A DNA stretch of 11,895 bases, taken from contig QKBW01000019.1 of assembly GCA_003245875.1 (NCBI GenBank), positions 1 through 11,895 on the forward strand, in the 5' to 3' direction. A program made the position numbers and the translations under genes. This stretch comes from Candidatus Kaiserbacteria bacterium. GTDB taxonomy: Bacteria > Patescibacteriota > Minisyncoccia > Phycocordibacterales > UBA918. Of the stretch, positions 5,960-11,895 are shown piece by piece. Positions within the stretch are counted from its first letter, which is position 1. Every line of letters starts with the position of its first letter. The notes below the pieces were generated by a model. That model had not been told where the DNA came from, did not search any database, and saw only the letters and a list, made by a program, of their open reading frames with translations.

Positions 5960-7984
5960 ATGAAATTTGAACTAGCAACAGATAAAACTCCAGCTGGAGA
6001 TCAGCCACAAGCCATAGAAAAGTTAGTGGCGGGTATTCATAGTGGTCAAAGACACCAGACGCTTTTGGGAGTGACTGGTTCCGGTAAAACATTCACAGCC
6101 GCTAATGTAATTGCACAGATTCAAAAGCCGACACTGGTGATAGCGCACAACAAAACCCTTGCAGCACAGCTGGCCCAAGAGTATCGCGATTTCTTTCCAA
6201 ACAATGCGGTACATTATTTTGTTTCTTATTACGACTACTATCAGCCAGAGGCATACATGCCGACCTCAGATACTTATATTGAAAAGGAGGCGCAGATCAA
6301 TGAAGAGATCGACCGGTTGCGCCACGCGAGCACACAAGCTCTACTAACACGTGAGGACGTCATTATCGTAGCGTCTGTTTCGTGTATTTACGGTTTGGGT
6401 TCGCCGGCTGAATATGAGAAACGTCACAAGAAATTTGAAAAGGGGTACGAGACCACTCGGACGGAGTTGCTCCGTACGTTGGTCGGAATGTACTTTGAGC
6501 GTACCAATGCTGATCTTTCGCCGGGCACCTTTCGTGCGATCGGCAACACGGTGGAAATAATGCCGACCAACGAACGGGTGATCTACCGTCTTGGCTTCTC
6601 AGGTAACCACGTTTCAGCGATCACAAAAATAGATGCCGTGACGAGAGAGATCATTGAAGAGTCTGATGTGTTTTACTTGTTCCCAGCCAAGCATTTCGTT
6701 ACACCGGAAGAGGAGCGAGCGGTAGCCTATGAAGATATCAAAACTGAACTAAAAGAACAGTTGGCAAAGTTTAAAAAGGAAGGGAAGTTATTGGAGGTGG
6801 AGCGTTTAAAGCGTCGTACCGAGCATGATTTGGCACTCATTCGTGAGATCGGTTATTGTAACGGCATTGAAAACTACTCACGTCACTTTGATCGTCGTGC
6901 TCCCGGTGAGGCACCATACACATTGCTGTCATACTTTCCACACAAACCAGATGGCACACCTGATTTCCTAACTATTATCGATGAGTCACATGTGACCATT
7001 CCACAACTTGGCGGTATGTACGCTGGCGACCGTTCGCGCAAAAATACGTTGGTGGAGTTTGGTTTCCGTCTTCCGAGTGCCGTTGATAACCGTCCACTGA
7101 AGTTTGATGAGATCGAAGAACGCCTTGGGCAGCGTATCTATACGAGTGCGACACCGGGCAAATACGAAATGGAAGCGGTTGAGCAGGGCGCTCCACTCGT
7201 TGAGCAGGTAATACGTCCAACCGGCTTGGTCGACCCTGAGGTTGTTGTCCGTCCAATAGTGGAAAAAGGGCAGTACCCCGGACAGATCAAAGATTTTATT
7301 GCCGAGGCTGAAGCTACGATCAAGAAGGGGGCTCGCGTATTGACCACGACCCTTACCAAACAAATGGCGGAAGATTTGACCGACTTTTTGGAGGAGCGAC
7401 ACATTAAAACAAAGTATATTCATTCTGATGTTGAAACGATCGACCGCATTGAGATCTTGACAGACTTTCGTAAGGGTAACTTTGATTGTTTGGTAGGTGT
7501 GAACCTGCTGCGTGAAGGGCTTGATCTGCCCGAAGTGGAATTGGTGGCTATTCTTGATGCCGATAAGGAAGGTTTCTTGCGCAGCGAAACCGCACTGATC
7601 CAAACAATCGGTCGAGCGGCACGTAATGTGAACGGACGAGTGATTCTCTATGCCGATGAGATCACCAGATCGCTTGAGTACGCCATTACCGAGACCAAAC
7701 GACGCAGAGAAACACAGATGGCCTACAATCAGAAGCATGGTATTACTCCGCAAACTATCCACAAAGAGATCAAATCAATTGCTGATCAGTTGAGAAGCGA
7801 ACATGAAGAGACCGTTGATTCATTACTGAAAATAGATGTTGAACTGTATAAAAAGAATCCAAAGCGCGTTATTAAGGAGAAGGAGCGACAAATGGAGGAA
7901 GCAGTTGCTATTCTTGATTTTGAAACGGCGGCGATCATTCGTGATGAGATCAAATACTTGGAGTCAATCGCAAAGAAGAAATAG
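5960..7984 (+). CDS. uvrB: Excinuclease ABC subunit B
   Basis: UvrB is the damage-verifying helicase-like subunit of nucleotide excision repair; it is loaded onto DNA by UvrA and recruits UvrC for incision. The 674-residue protein is complete and of normal length. The start MKFELATDKTPAGDQPQAIE matches the family and fixes the ATG at 5960. Walker A is GVTGSGKT with K43. The strand-separating beta-hairpin region is YYDYYQPEAY (residues 90-99) plus the following TDTYIEKEAQIN-like segment. Motif II is DESH (341-344). Motifs V and VI are GVNLLREGLDLPEV and QTIGRAARN. A C-terminal UVR domain (ERQMEEAVAILDFETAAIIRDE, about 640-661) would contact UvrC and UvrA. It lies 40 nt after tgt and 48 nt before the next gene. 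Nothing essential appears missing. Confidence 0.98.
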   Translation: MKFELATDKTPAGDQPQAIEKLVAGIHSGQRHQTLLGVTGSGKTFTAANVIAQIQKPTLVIAHNKTLAAQLAQEYRDFFPNNAVHYFVSYYDYYQPEAYMPTSDTYIEKEAQINEEIDRLRHASTQALLTREDVIIVASVSCIYGLGSPAEYEKRHKKFEKGYETTRTELLRTLVGMYFERTNADLSPGTFRAIGNTVEIMPTNERVIYRLGFSGNHVSAITKIDAVTREIIEESDVFYLFPAKHFVTPEEERAVAYEDIKTELKEQLAKFKKEGKLLEVERLKRRTEHDLALIREIGYCNGIENYSRHFDRRAPGEAPYTLLSYFPHKPDGTPDFLTIIDESHVTIPQLGGMYAGDRSRKNTLVEFGFRLPSAVDNRPLKFDEIEERLGQRIYTSATPGKYEMEAVEQGAPLVEQVIRPTGLVDPEVVVRPIVEKGQYPGQIKDFIAEAEATIKKGARVLTTTLTKQMAEDLTDFLEERHIKTKYIHSDVETIDRIEILTDFRKGNFDCLVGVNLLREGLDLPEVELVAILDADKEGFLRSETALIQTIGRAARNVNGRVILYADEITRSLEYAITETKRRRETQMAYNQKHGITPQTIHKEIKSIADQLRSEHEETVDSLLKIDVELYKKNPKRVIKEKERQMEEAVAILDFETAAIIRDEIKYLESIAKKK

Positions 7985-8020
7985 TGTTGAAAATTGTGCT
8001 AAAAGTTGCGACGACTGTTC

Positions 8021-8026
8021 TATACT
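8021..8026 (+). promoter_or_regulatory. -10 element for the basic-tail membrane protein gene
   Basis: TATACT starts exactly 12 nt before the ATG at 8033, so transcription should begin at the start codon. There is no TG extension here and no good -35 hexamer at 16-18 nt. The gap between uvrB and this gene is only 48 nt. Confidence 0.5.
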
Positions 8027-8032
8027 TAGGGA

Positions 8033-8686
8033 ATGAACGAAGCGGTATCTAAAACACGAAAGAAAAAATCACCAGCAAGAAAAGCTACCGCAAAAAAGGT
8101 GTTAGCCAAAAAGGCGACCAAACATGCTGTACGGAAAAGTACCAAGCGCACCGTGCGCGCACGAGCGGCGGCAGCATATGTGTCAAAGTTAAGGGTGGAG
8201 ACCATTACACCCAAGGAAATCCCTTCTCCGTTTATGTCTGAAATGGCTATAGCATCAACTAAAAAAGAAAAACTTAAAGTAGTTGCCAGACATTTGATGA
8301 CACCACGAGCATTAATCACCTTGGTTCGTTTTGATGCCGATGAGGTTGCGGTGCAAGTGGCCCGCTATGGTGGTGTGGCCAGTATCATTGTAGGAACAGC
8401 ACTCATGATACATATGGCTGCTGCGCCTATTGATAATTCGGTTGCGTCCTCGTATGACCAAACTGCAGCGGTCATGTTGGCGGGTTCAGATACCGCCCGC
8501 GACTCAGCTATGGTTGCTACCGTTGAGTCAGCGCAGAGTGATATGGTGCCACGATCGGTTGTTGAGACGGTGGTAACAAGAAGCATGTTGCTCACTGCAT
8601 CACTTGGTGTGGTGTCTATCGGTTTAGTCTTATTACTTTTGAGTCACTATTTGTACTTCTCACGACGTAAAAGCAACCTCGTGTAA
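8033..8686 (+). CDS. Histone-H1-like basic tail fused to a two-span membrane domain, function unknown
   Basis: The 217-residue protein resembles no family I can name with confidence. Residues 7-50 are dominated by Lys, Arg and Ala with short repeats such as KKATAKK, AKKATKH and KSTKRTVRARAAAA. This composition is typical of histone-H1-like and other DNA- or RNA-binding tails. A mixed region (about 55-110) follows, then a hydrophobic span at about 113-131 (GGVASIIVGTALMIHMAAA). A Ser/Thr/Ala-rich stretch comes next, then a second span at about 185-208, ending in the basic YFSRRKSNLV. Two spans with both ends basic predict both termini in the cytoplasm, so the tail could reach the nucleoid. Placed between uvrB and uvrA, with an apparently leaderless promoter, it might tether DNA to the membrane. 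That role is inferred from composition only. Confidence 0.8.
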   Translation: MNEAVSKTRKKKSPARKATAKKVLAKKATKHAVRKSTKRTVRARAAAAYVSKLRVETITPKEIPSPFMSEMAIASTKKEKLKVVARHLMTPRALITLVRFDADEVAVQVARYGGVASIIVGTALMIHMAAAPIDNSVASSYDQTAAVMLAGSDTARDSAMVATVESAQSDMVPRSVVETVVTRSMLLTASLGVVSIGLVLLLLSHYLYFSRRKSNLV

Positions 8687-8700
8687 GGTATTGTCTTTTC

Positions 8701-8709
8701 TGCTATACT
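8701..8709 (+). promoter_or_regulatory. Extended -10 promoter for uvrA
   Basis: TGc-TATACT (hexamer 8704-8709) predicts transcription from about 8716, which is the A of an ATG that is not in frame with uvrA. The uvrA start lies 32 nt further on, so uvrA mRNA should carry a short structured leader, unlike most neighbours. No -35 match at 16-18 nt is persuasive. Confidence 0.55.
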
Positions 8710-8715
8710 CTCTTC

Positions 8716-8796
8716 ATGCCCGCAACGCCAAATGCGGGCGGTGAGTTATGGCAAATAAGAAAAACGAGAAAAATAAGGAGCTGGCGGAAAAGATAA
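8716..8796 (+). CDS. Possible leaderless upstream ORF overlapping the uvrA start, 26 residues
   Basis: An ATG exactly 12 nt after the start of the uvrA -10 hexamer opens a 26-codon frame. The frame runs through the leader hairpin, past the uvrA ATG at 8748 in another frame, and stops at a TAA at 8794-8796. It begins MPATPNAGGELW and ends in a basic run. If used, its ribosomes would melt the hairpin and expose the uvrA SD. The frame and position are observed; translation is a guess, and the frame may simply be chance. Confidence 0.3.
   Translation: MPATPNAGGELWQIRKTRKIRSWRKR
8718..8739 (+). promoter_or_regulatory. Hairpin in the uvrA mRNA leader next to the SD
   Basis: GCCCGCA (8718-8724) pairs perfectly with TGCGGGC (8733-8739) around an 8-nt loop. 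GGTGAG, the likely SD of uvrA, begins on the next base (8740-8745), only 2 nt before the ATG at 8748. Stacking of the stem against the SD could limit ribosome access, or the hairpin may shield the mRNA 5' end. No T-run follows, so it is not a terminator. Confidence 0.6.
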
Positions 8797-11366
8797 TCAT
8801 CCGTGGTGCCCGTACGCACAACCTCAAAAATATTGATGTTGAGATGCCGCGTGGGAAGATGGTGGTCATTACCGGTCCATCCGGGAGCGGCAAATCGAGC
8901 CTGGCGTTTGATACTATTTTTGCGGAAGGGCAGCGACGCTATGTCGAGTCACTTTCGGCGTATGCGCGGCAATTTTTAAATAAATTACAAAAGCCTGATG
9001 TTGATGAGATCATTGGTCTCTCACCAGCTATTTCGATTGATCAAAAATCGGCCAGTCGCAACCCACGTTCAACGGTGGCGACCATTACCGAAATATACGA
9101 CTACCTACGTATTCTCTATGCACGTGTTGGCCAACCGTACTGTCTTGACGTTGACGTACCGATCGAAAAACTTTCACAGGACGAAATTGTGACCATTATC
9201 CTTAAGTCAATTGAGGATAAGGAGGTTAAACAAGCGAAACAAAAAGAATCTGTTTTGGGTATTGAAGTATCAAAGGGACGAGTGTCTATTTTTGCTCCGG
9301 TGGTAGTTGGCCGTAAAGGTGAGTATTACCAATTATTGTACGATTTGCTCGGTAAAGGGTTTGAAACGGTAAAGATCGACGGCGAGATAAAGCAGCTGCG
9401 AGAAAAGATAGAACTTTCCAAGACCAAACGTCACGATATTGATGTGTTGGTCGATGAGATTTATGTAAGTGAATTCGCAACTGACACGAAGGGTTCACGT
9501 GAGCGTCTTTCGGAAGCGATCGAGGTTGCTTTGCATGAGTCCAATGGTTTGGTGAAAGTAGAGTCTCCTGATGGAAGCGAACGCATGCTTTCTGCTAAAT
9601 TCATTTGTCCGGTAGACGGATCATCGTTTCCTGAAGTGGAACCACGGCTCTTCTCATTCAATTCACCATACGGTGCGTGCCCGGAGTGTAATGGGTTGGG
9701 CGTGGTTGGTATTTTTAATTCAGATATCTGTCCGGCTTGTAATGGGGCGCGTTTGCGCCCTGAAGCTTTGCGCGTGTACTTAGGAGGGGGTGCTAAGAAT
9801 CTTGGTAAAAATATTGTTGACTTCACCTCCATGACTGTTGATGAAGCTGCGCGCTTTATTGCTAGTCTTAAGCTTACTAAGAAGCAGCAGGATATTGCCT
9901 GGCCAGCGTTGCGTGAGATCATCGAACGTTTGGAGTTTATGAAAAATGTCGGTATTGAATACCTGACACTCGACCGCCGTGCTAACACTCTTTCCGGTGG
10001 TGAAGCACAGCGTATCCGCTTAGCATCGCAGCTCGGTTCGGGCTTGGTAGGTGCACTCTATGTGTTGGATGAGCCAACTATTGGTCTGCATCAGCGTGAC
10101 AATGATCGCTTGATAAAAACCCTCACCGAACTGCGCGACCTCGGCAATACCATTGTAGTAGTTGAGCACGACGAAGATACTATTTACGCCGCTGACTATA
10201 TTGTCGATATTGGCCCGGGGGCGGGTGTGCATGGCGGCAATGTGGTCGTTAGTGGCGATTTGGAAGAATTGCTGCAGGCAAAAAAGAATGAATCCGGTTC
10301 TAGCACGCTCGCGTACTTGCGCAAGGAACGCGCGATTGAGATACCAGAACGGCGCACCAGCGAAAAGGGAAGTCTAAAAGTGAAGGGCGGTAAGGCATTC
10401 AATATCAAAAATCTTAGTGTCTCCATTCCGCTGGGACGACTTATCTGTGTCACCGGAGTGTCTGGTTCCGGTAAGTCTACCTTTATGTATGAGATTCTGC
10501 ACCGCAACTTACAGGCGCGTTTGGAGTACAAACATCGCACCAATAAACTCTTTAATGTTAGTGAGTTTTCCGGTACCGAGTACCTTGGCCGGGTGGTTTT
10601 GATTGACCAGTCACCAATCGGTCGTACACCACGCTCCAATCCGGCCACATACACCGGTGCGTTCACGCATATTCGCGACCTTTTTGCTGCAACTAGTGAA
10701 GCCAGGGCGCGCGGTTGGAAGCCCGGACGTTTCTCTTTCAATGTGAAGGGTGGTCGCTGTGAGGCTTGTCAAGGTAATGGTGAAATTGCGGTCGAGATGC
10801 ATTTCCTGCCGACCGTGTATGTAACATGTGACGTGTGTGATGGTAAGCGTTTTACTAAGGAGACACTTGAAGTGCGTTATAAGAAAAAAAACATTCATGA
10901 GGTCTTGCACATGACCATTGAAGAGGCGTATCAGTTTTTTAATGATGTACCGGCTATTGCTGAGCGTTTAAAGAGTTTGCTTGATGTTGGGTTGGGATAT
11001 TTAGAACTTGGACAAAGCGCTACTACACTTTCCGGTGGGGAAGCGCAGCGTGTAAAGATCGCGTCAGAGTTGTACCGGCCACATACACAAAAGACCATCT
11101 ATCTGCTTGATGAGCCAACCATTGGGCTGCATTACGATGATGTGAATAAATTGATCGAGATACTGCAAGAACTGGTTGACCGAGGTAATACGGTTATGGT
11201 GATCGAACACAACCTAGACGTCGTGAAATCAGCAGACTATATTATCGATATCGGCCCGGAGGGTGGACAGAATGGTGGCAAGATCATTGCCAAAGGTACA
11301 CCGGAAGAAGTGGCAGAGAATGACAAGTCACACACCGGACGTTACCTAAAGAGAGTTTTGTGGTAA
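8748..11366 (+). CDS. uvrA: Excinuclease ABC subunit A lacking the insertion domain
   Basis: UvrA is the damage-sensing dimeric ATPase of nucleotide excision repair that hands DNA to UvrB. This 872-residue protein has both ABC modules: Walker A GPSGSGKS (K49) and GVSGSGKS; signatures TLSGGEAQRIRLAS and TLSGGEAQRVKIAS; Walker B YVLDEPTIGLH and YLLDEPTIGLH. A UvrB-binding region (about 130-285) is present. In signature domain I, the CxxC pairs C311/C314 and C328/C331 are only 13 residues apart, where E. coli has about 120. The insertion domain is thus replaced by a short loop. The zinc pairs of signature domain II (C671/C674, C694/C697) are intact. An earlier CxxC of E. coli is CPVD here (C287, D290). 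The C-terminus is close to typical. The start ATG has SD GGTGAG beside a leader hairpin. Confidence 0.97.
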   Translation: MANKKNEKNKELAEKIIIRGARTHNLKNIDVEMPRGKMVVITGPSGSGKSSLAFDTIFAEGQRRYVESLSAYARQFLNKLQKPDVDEIIGLSPAISIDQKSASRNPRSTVATITEIYDYLRILYARVGQPYCLDVDVPIEKLSQDEIVTIILKSIEDKEVKQAKQKESVLGIEVSKGRVSIFAPVVVGRKGEYYQLLYDLLGKGFETVKIDGEIKQLREKIELSKTKRHDIDVLVDEIYVSEFATDTKGSRERLSEAIEVALHESNGLVKVESPDGSERMLSAKFICPVDGSSFPEVEPRLFSFNSPYGACPECNGLGVVGIFNSDICPACNGARLRPEALRVYLGGGAKNLGKNIVDFTSMTVDEAARFIASLKLTKKQQDIAWPALREIIERLEFMKNVGIEYLTLDRRANTLSGGEAQRIRLASQLGSGLVGALYVLDEPTIGLHQRDNDRLIKTLTELRDLGNTIVVVEHDEDTIYAADYIVDIGPGAGVHGGNVVVSGDLEELLQAKKNESGSSTLAYLRKERAIEIPERRTSEKGSLKVKGGKAFNIKNLSVSIPLGRLICVTGVSGSGKSTFMYEILHRNLQARLEYKHRTNKLFNVSEFSGTEYLGRVVLIDQSPIGRTPRSNPATYTGAFTHIRDLFAATSEARARGWKPGRFSFNVKGGRCEACQGNGEIAVEMHFLPTVYVTCDVCDGKRFTKETLEVRYKKKNIHEVLHMTIEEAYQFFNDVPAIAERLKSLLDVGLGYLELGQSATTLSGGEAQRVKIASELYRPHTQKTIYLLDEPTIGLHYDDVNKLIEILQELVDRGNTVMVIEHNLDVVKSADYIIDIGPEGGQNGGKIIAKGTPEEVAENDKSHTGRYLKRVLW

Positions 11367-11369
11367 ACT
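11361..11369 (+). promoter_or_regulatory. Candidate promoter for the 88-residue gene
   Basis: Extended -10 TGg-TAAACT (hexamer 11364-11369) overlaps the uvrA stop codon. It would start transcription near 11376, leaving a leader of about 45 nt. A run of eight T (11403-11410) lies in the leader, followed directly by SD GGAG (11411-11414), 7 nt before the ATG at 11422. Confidence 0.35.
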
Positions 11370-11421
11370 TAGTTTTTGGAAGAGGTATCGCTGTGAACTT
11401 CGTTTTTTTTGGAGACTGGTC

Positions 11422-11688
11422 ATGGACCAAGCGCGGATAAATGCCTACGAAGCAGCAAAAAAGAACCCTTTAGGGTTCATGGAGGAGCATTTCCATATCA
11501 CTCGCAGTTCTTGCCCCTCCTGTGTCGGTGAAGCGTTCAAGAACTTCGCTGCCTTGAATGGACACTCAAAGCCGGCTGTTGATGCTGCCGTGACCTTGTT
11601 CATTCATGGCGGAAAGGTTGAGAAATTCATCCTGGCCGCGGCGTCATGGCAGGTGAAAGAGCAATACAGTTGCACCGCCGTTCCCTAA
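11422..11688 (+). CDS. Hypothetical 88-residue protein with a CPSC motif
   Basis: I do not recognise the family. The protein is soluble, with no membrane span or signal peptide. It begins MDQARINAYEAAKKNPLGF, carries CPSC (residues 31-34) within SSCPSCVGEAF that could bind a metal or act as a redox pair, and ends YSCTAVP. The start is supported by an SD (GGAG, 7-nt spacing), making it the only gene here with a textbook ribosome-binding site at normal spacing. Codon use differs from its neighbours: all six Phe codons are TTC, whereas TTT is frequent in most surrounding genes. The stop codon lies in the loop of an intrinsic terminator, so the last codons form its stem. These traits suggest a recently acquired or separately and highly expressed gene between uvrA and uvrC. 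A structured RNA instead of a protein cannot be fully excluded. Confidence 0.7.
   Translation: MDQARINAYEAAKKNPLGFMEEHFHITRSSCPSCVGEAFKNFAALNGHSKPAVDAAVTLFIHGGKVEKFILAAASWQVKEQYSCTAVP
11463..11478 (+). repeat. Short inverted repeat early in the 88-residue gene
   Basis: GAACCC (11463-11468) and GGGTTC (11473-11478) flank TTTA, forming a 6-bp stem with a tetraloop about 40 nt after the start codon. It encodes part of KNPLGF. It may be a weak mRNA hairpin or a binding site, or chance. Confidence 0.5.
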
Positions 11689-11709
11689 AAGGGAACGGCG
11701 CTATTTTTT
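11676..11709 (+). terminator. Intrinsic terminator overlapping the end of the 88-residue gene
   Basis: CGCCGTTCCC (11676-11685) pairs perfectly with GGGAACGGCG (11691-11700) around a TAAAA loop, and a T-run (11704-11710) follows. The stop codon TAA (11686-11688) is in the loop. It is the only strong Rho-independent terminator in the window and isolates the gene from uvrC. Confidence 0.92.
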
Positions 11710-11715
11710 TATTTC

Positions 11716-11724
11716 TGCTATATT
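11716..11724 (+). promoter_or_regulatory. Extended -10 promoter for uvrC
   Basis: TGc-TATATT (hexamer 11719-11724) starts exactly 12 nt before the ATG at 11731, predicting a leaderless uvrC transcript. Any -35 region would fall within the preceding terminator stem, and none is recognisable. Confidence 0.6.
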
Positions 11725-11730
11725 ACTTGT

Positions 11731-11895
11731 ATGACAAAGGAGCAATTACTAAAAAAGAAGCTACCGGATACACCGGGGGTGTACTTTTTTATTGGTGCTC
11801 GTAAAGAAATTCTCTATATTGGAAAGGCAACTTCACTTAAGAACAGAGTACGGAGTTACTTTAGCAACGATATTAAGGAGAAACGTTCAGAGTTG
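11731..11895 (+). CDS. uvrC: Excinuclease ABC subunit C, N-terminal fragment (runs off the window)
   Basis: UvrC makes both incisions around a lesion after UvrB binds. Only the first 55 codons are in the window, and they fall in the GIY-YIG domain responsible for the 3' incision. LPDTPGVYFF and EILYIGKATSLKNRVRSYF are the two signature stretches. Y29, K32, R39 and Y43 match positions known to matter in Thermotoga maritima UvrC; the catalytic Glu lies beyond the edge. The ATG at 11731 fits both the family's usual N-terminus and the -10 placed 12 nt upstream. The gene is cut by the window end, not broken. It completes the uvrB-uvrA-uvrC cluster but is transcriptionally separated from uvrA by the 88-residue gene and its terminator. 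Confidence 0.95.
   Translation, partial: MTKEQLLKKKLPDTPGVYFFIGARKEILYIGKATSLKNRVRSYFSNDIKEKRSEL

Noticed and set aside
6986..7762. Minus-strand 258-codon open frame
   Set aside because: It lies wholly inside uvrB, whose motifs run continuously across it. The antisense translation shows no recognisable domain.
8716..8800. Programmed frameshift joining the upstream ORF to uvrA
   Set aside because: uvrA has its own ATG and SD and starts with sequence expected for the family. No slippery site or need for a fusion is visible.
9461..10741. Minus-strand open frames of 175 and 181 codons
   Set aside because: Both are antisense shadows of uvrA signature and ABC motifs and have no supporting start signals.
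11379..11410. GAAG...CTTCG plus T8 as a terminator for uvrA
   Set aside because: The stem is only 4 bp around a large loop. It cannot be called a terminator despite the T-run.
1..11895. CRISPR arrays, tRNA or rRNA genes, transposases, prophage genes
   Set aside because: No repeat-spacer pattern, cloverleaf, rRNA-like stretch or transposase motif was seen by reading. A tRNAscan or Infernal run was not possible here.

Overview
The window is a compact, all-plus-strand bacterial segment of roughly 45-50% GC (estimated by eye). Gaps between genes are short, and no stretch longer than 300 bases lacks a gene. Several features suggest a candidate-phyla-radiation (Patescibacteria/Parcubacteria-like) genome: lean housekeeping repair genes alternating with small single-membrane-span proteins, divergent Tgt and UvrA architectures, and almost no Shine-Dalgarno sequences. 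That placement is an inference; there is no rRNA or ribosomal protein here to settle it.

Layout, left to right: (1) a UmuC-type Y-family DNA polymerase whose frame is open at the left edge; (2) a probable 33-residue membrane peptide; (3) an AI-2E/PerM-family membrane transporter, translationally coupled by an ATGA overlap to (4) a 132-residue tail-anchored hypothetical protein; (5) a CapA-like metallophosphoesterase-fold protein; (6) a membrane-anchored FKBP prolyl isomerase; (7) Tgt, the tRNA-guanine transglycosylase; (8) uvrB; (9) a membrane protein with a histone-H1-like Lys/Ala-rich tail; (10) uvrA; (11) an 88-residue Cys-containing hypothetical protein ending inside an intrinsic terminator; (12) the first 55 codons of uvrC. 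The nucleotide-excision-repair set uvrB, uvrA and uvrC is therefore collected in about 6 kb, with one uncharacterised small gene between each pair and a translesion polymerase about 5 kb upstream.

The most striking global signal is promoter placement. Most start codons are preceded by an extended -10 element (TGnTAnnnT). In five cases the first base of its hexamer lies exactly 12 nt before an ATG, so transcription should begin on or next to the A of the ATG, giving leaderless mRNA. Three more have a spacing of 14 nt, predicting a leader of about 2 nt. uvrA departs from this: the ATG at the leaderless position opens a 26-codon out-of-frame upstream reading frame, followed by a 7-bp hairpin beside the SD of the true uvrA start. 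The 88-residue gene is the other exception, with a normal SD, a leader of about 45 nt, different codon use and the only convincing terminator.

Protein-level oddities: Tgt lacks all three zinc-ligand cysteines while keeping the zinc histidine and both catalytic aspartates; UvrA lacks the insertion domain of signature domain I; and umuC contains a perfect 36-bp GC-rich palindrome inside its coding sequence. I found no rRNA, tRNA, CRISPR array, insertion sequence or convincing minus-strand gene, and no wholly new multi-gene system can be demonstrated from this sequence alone.
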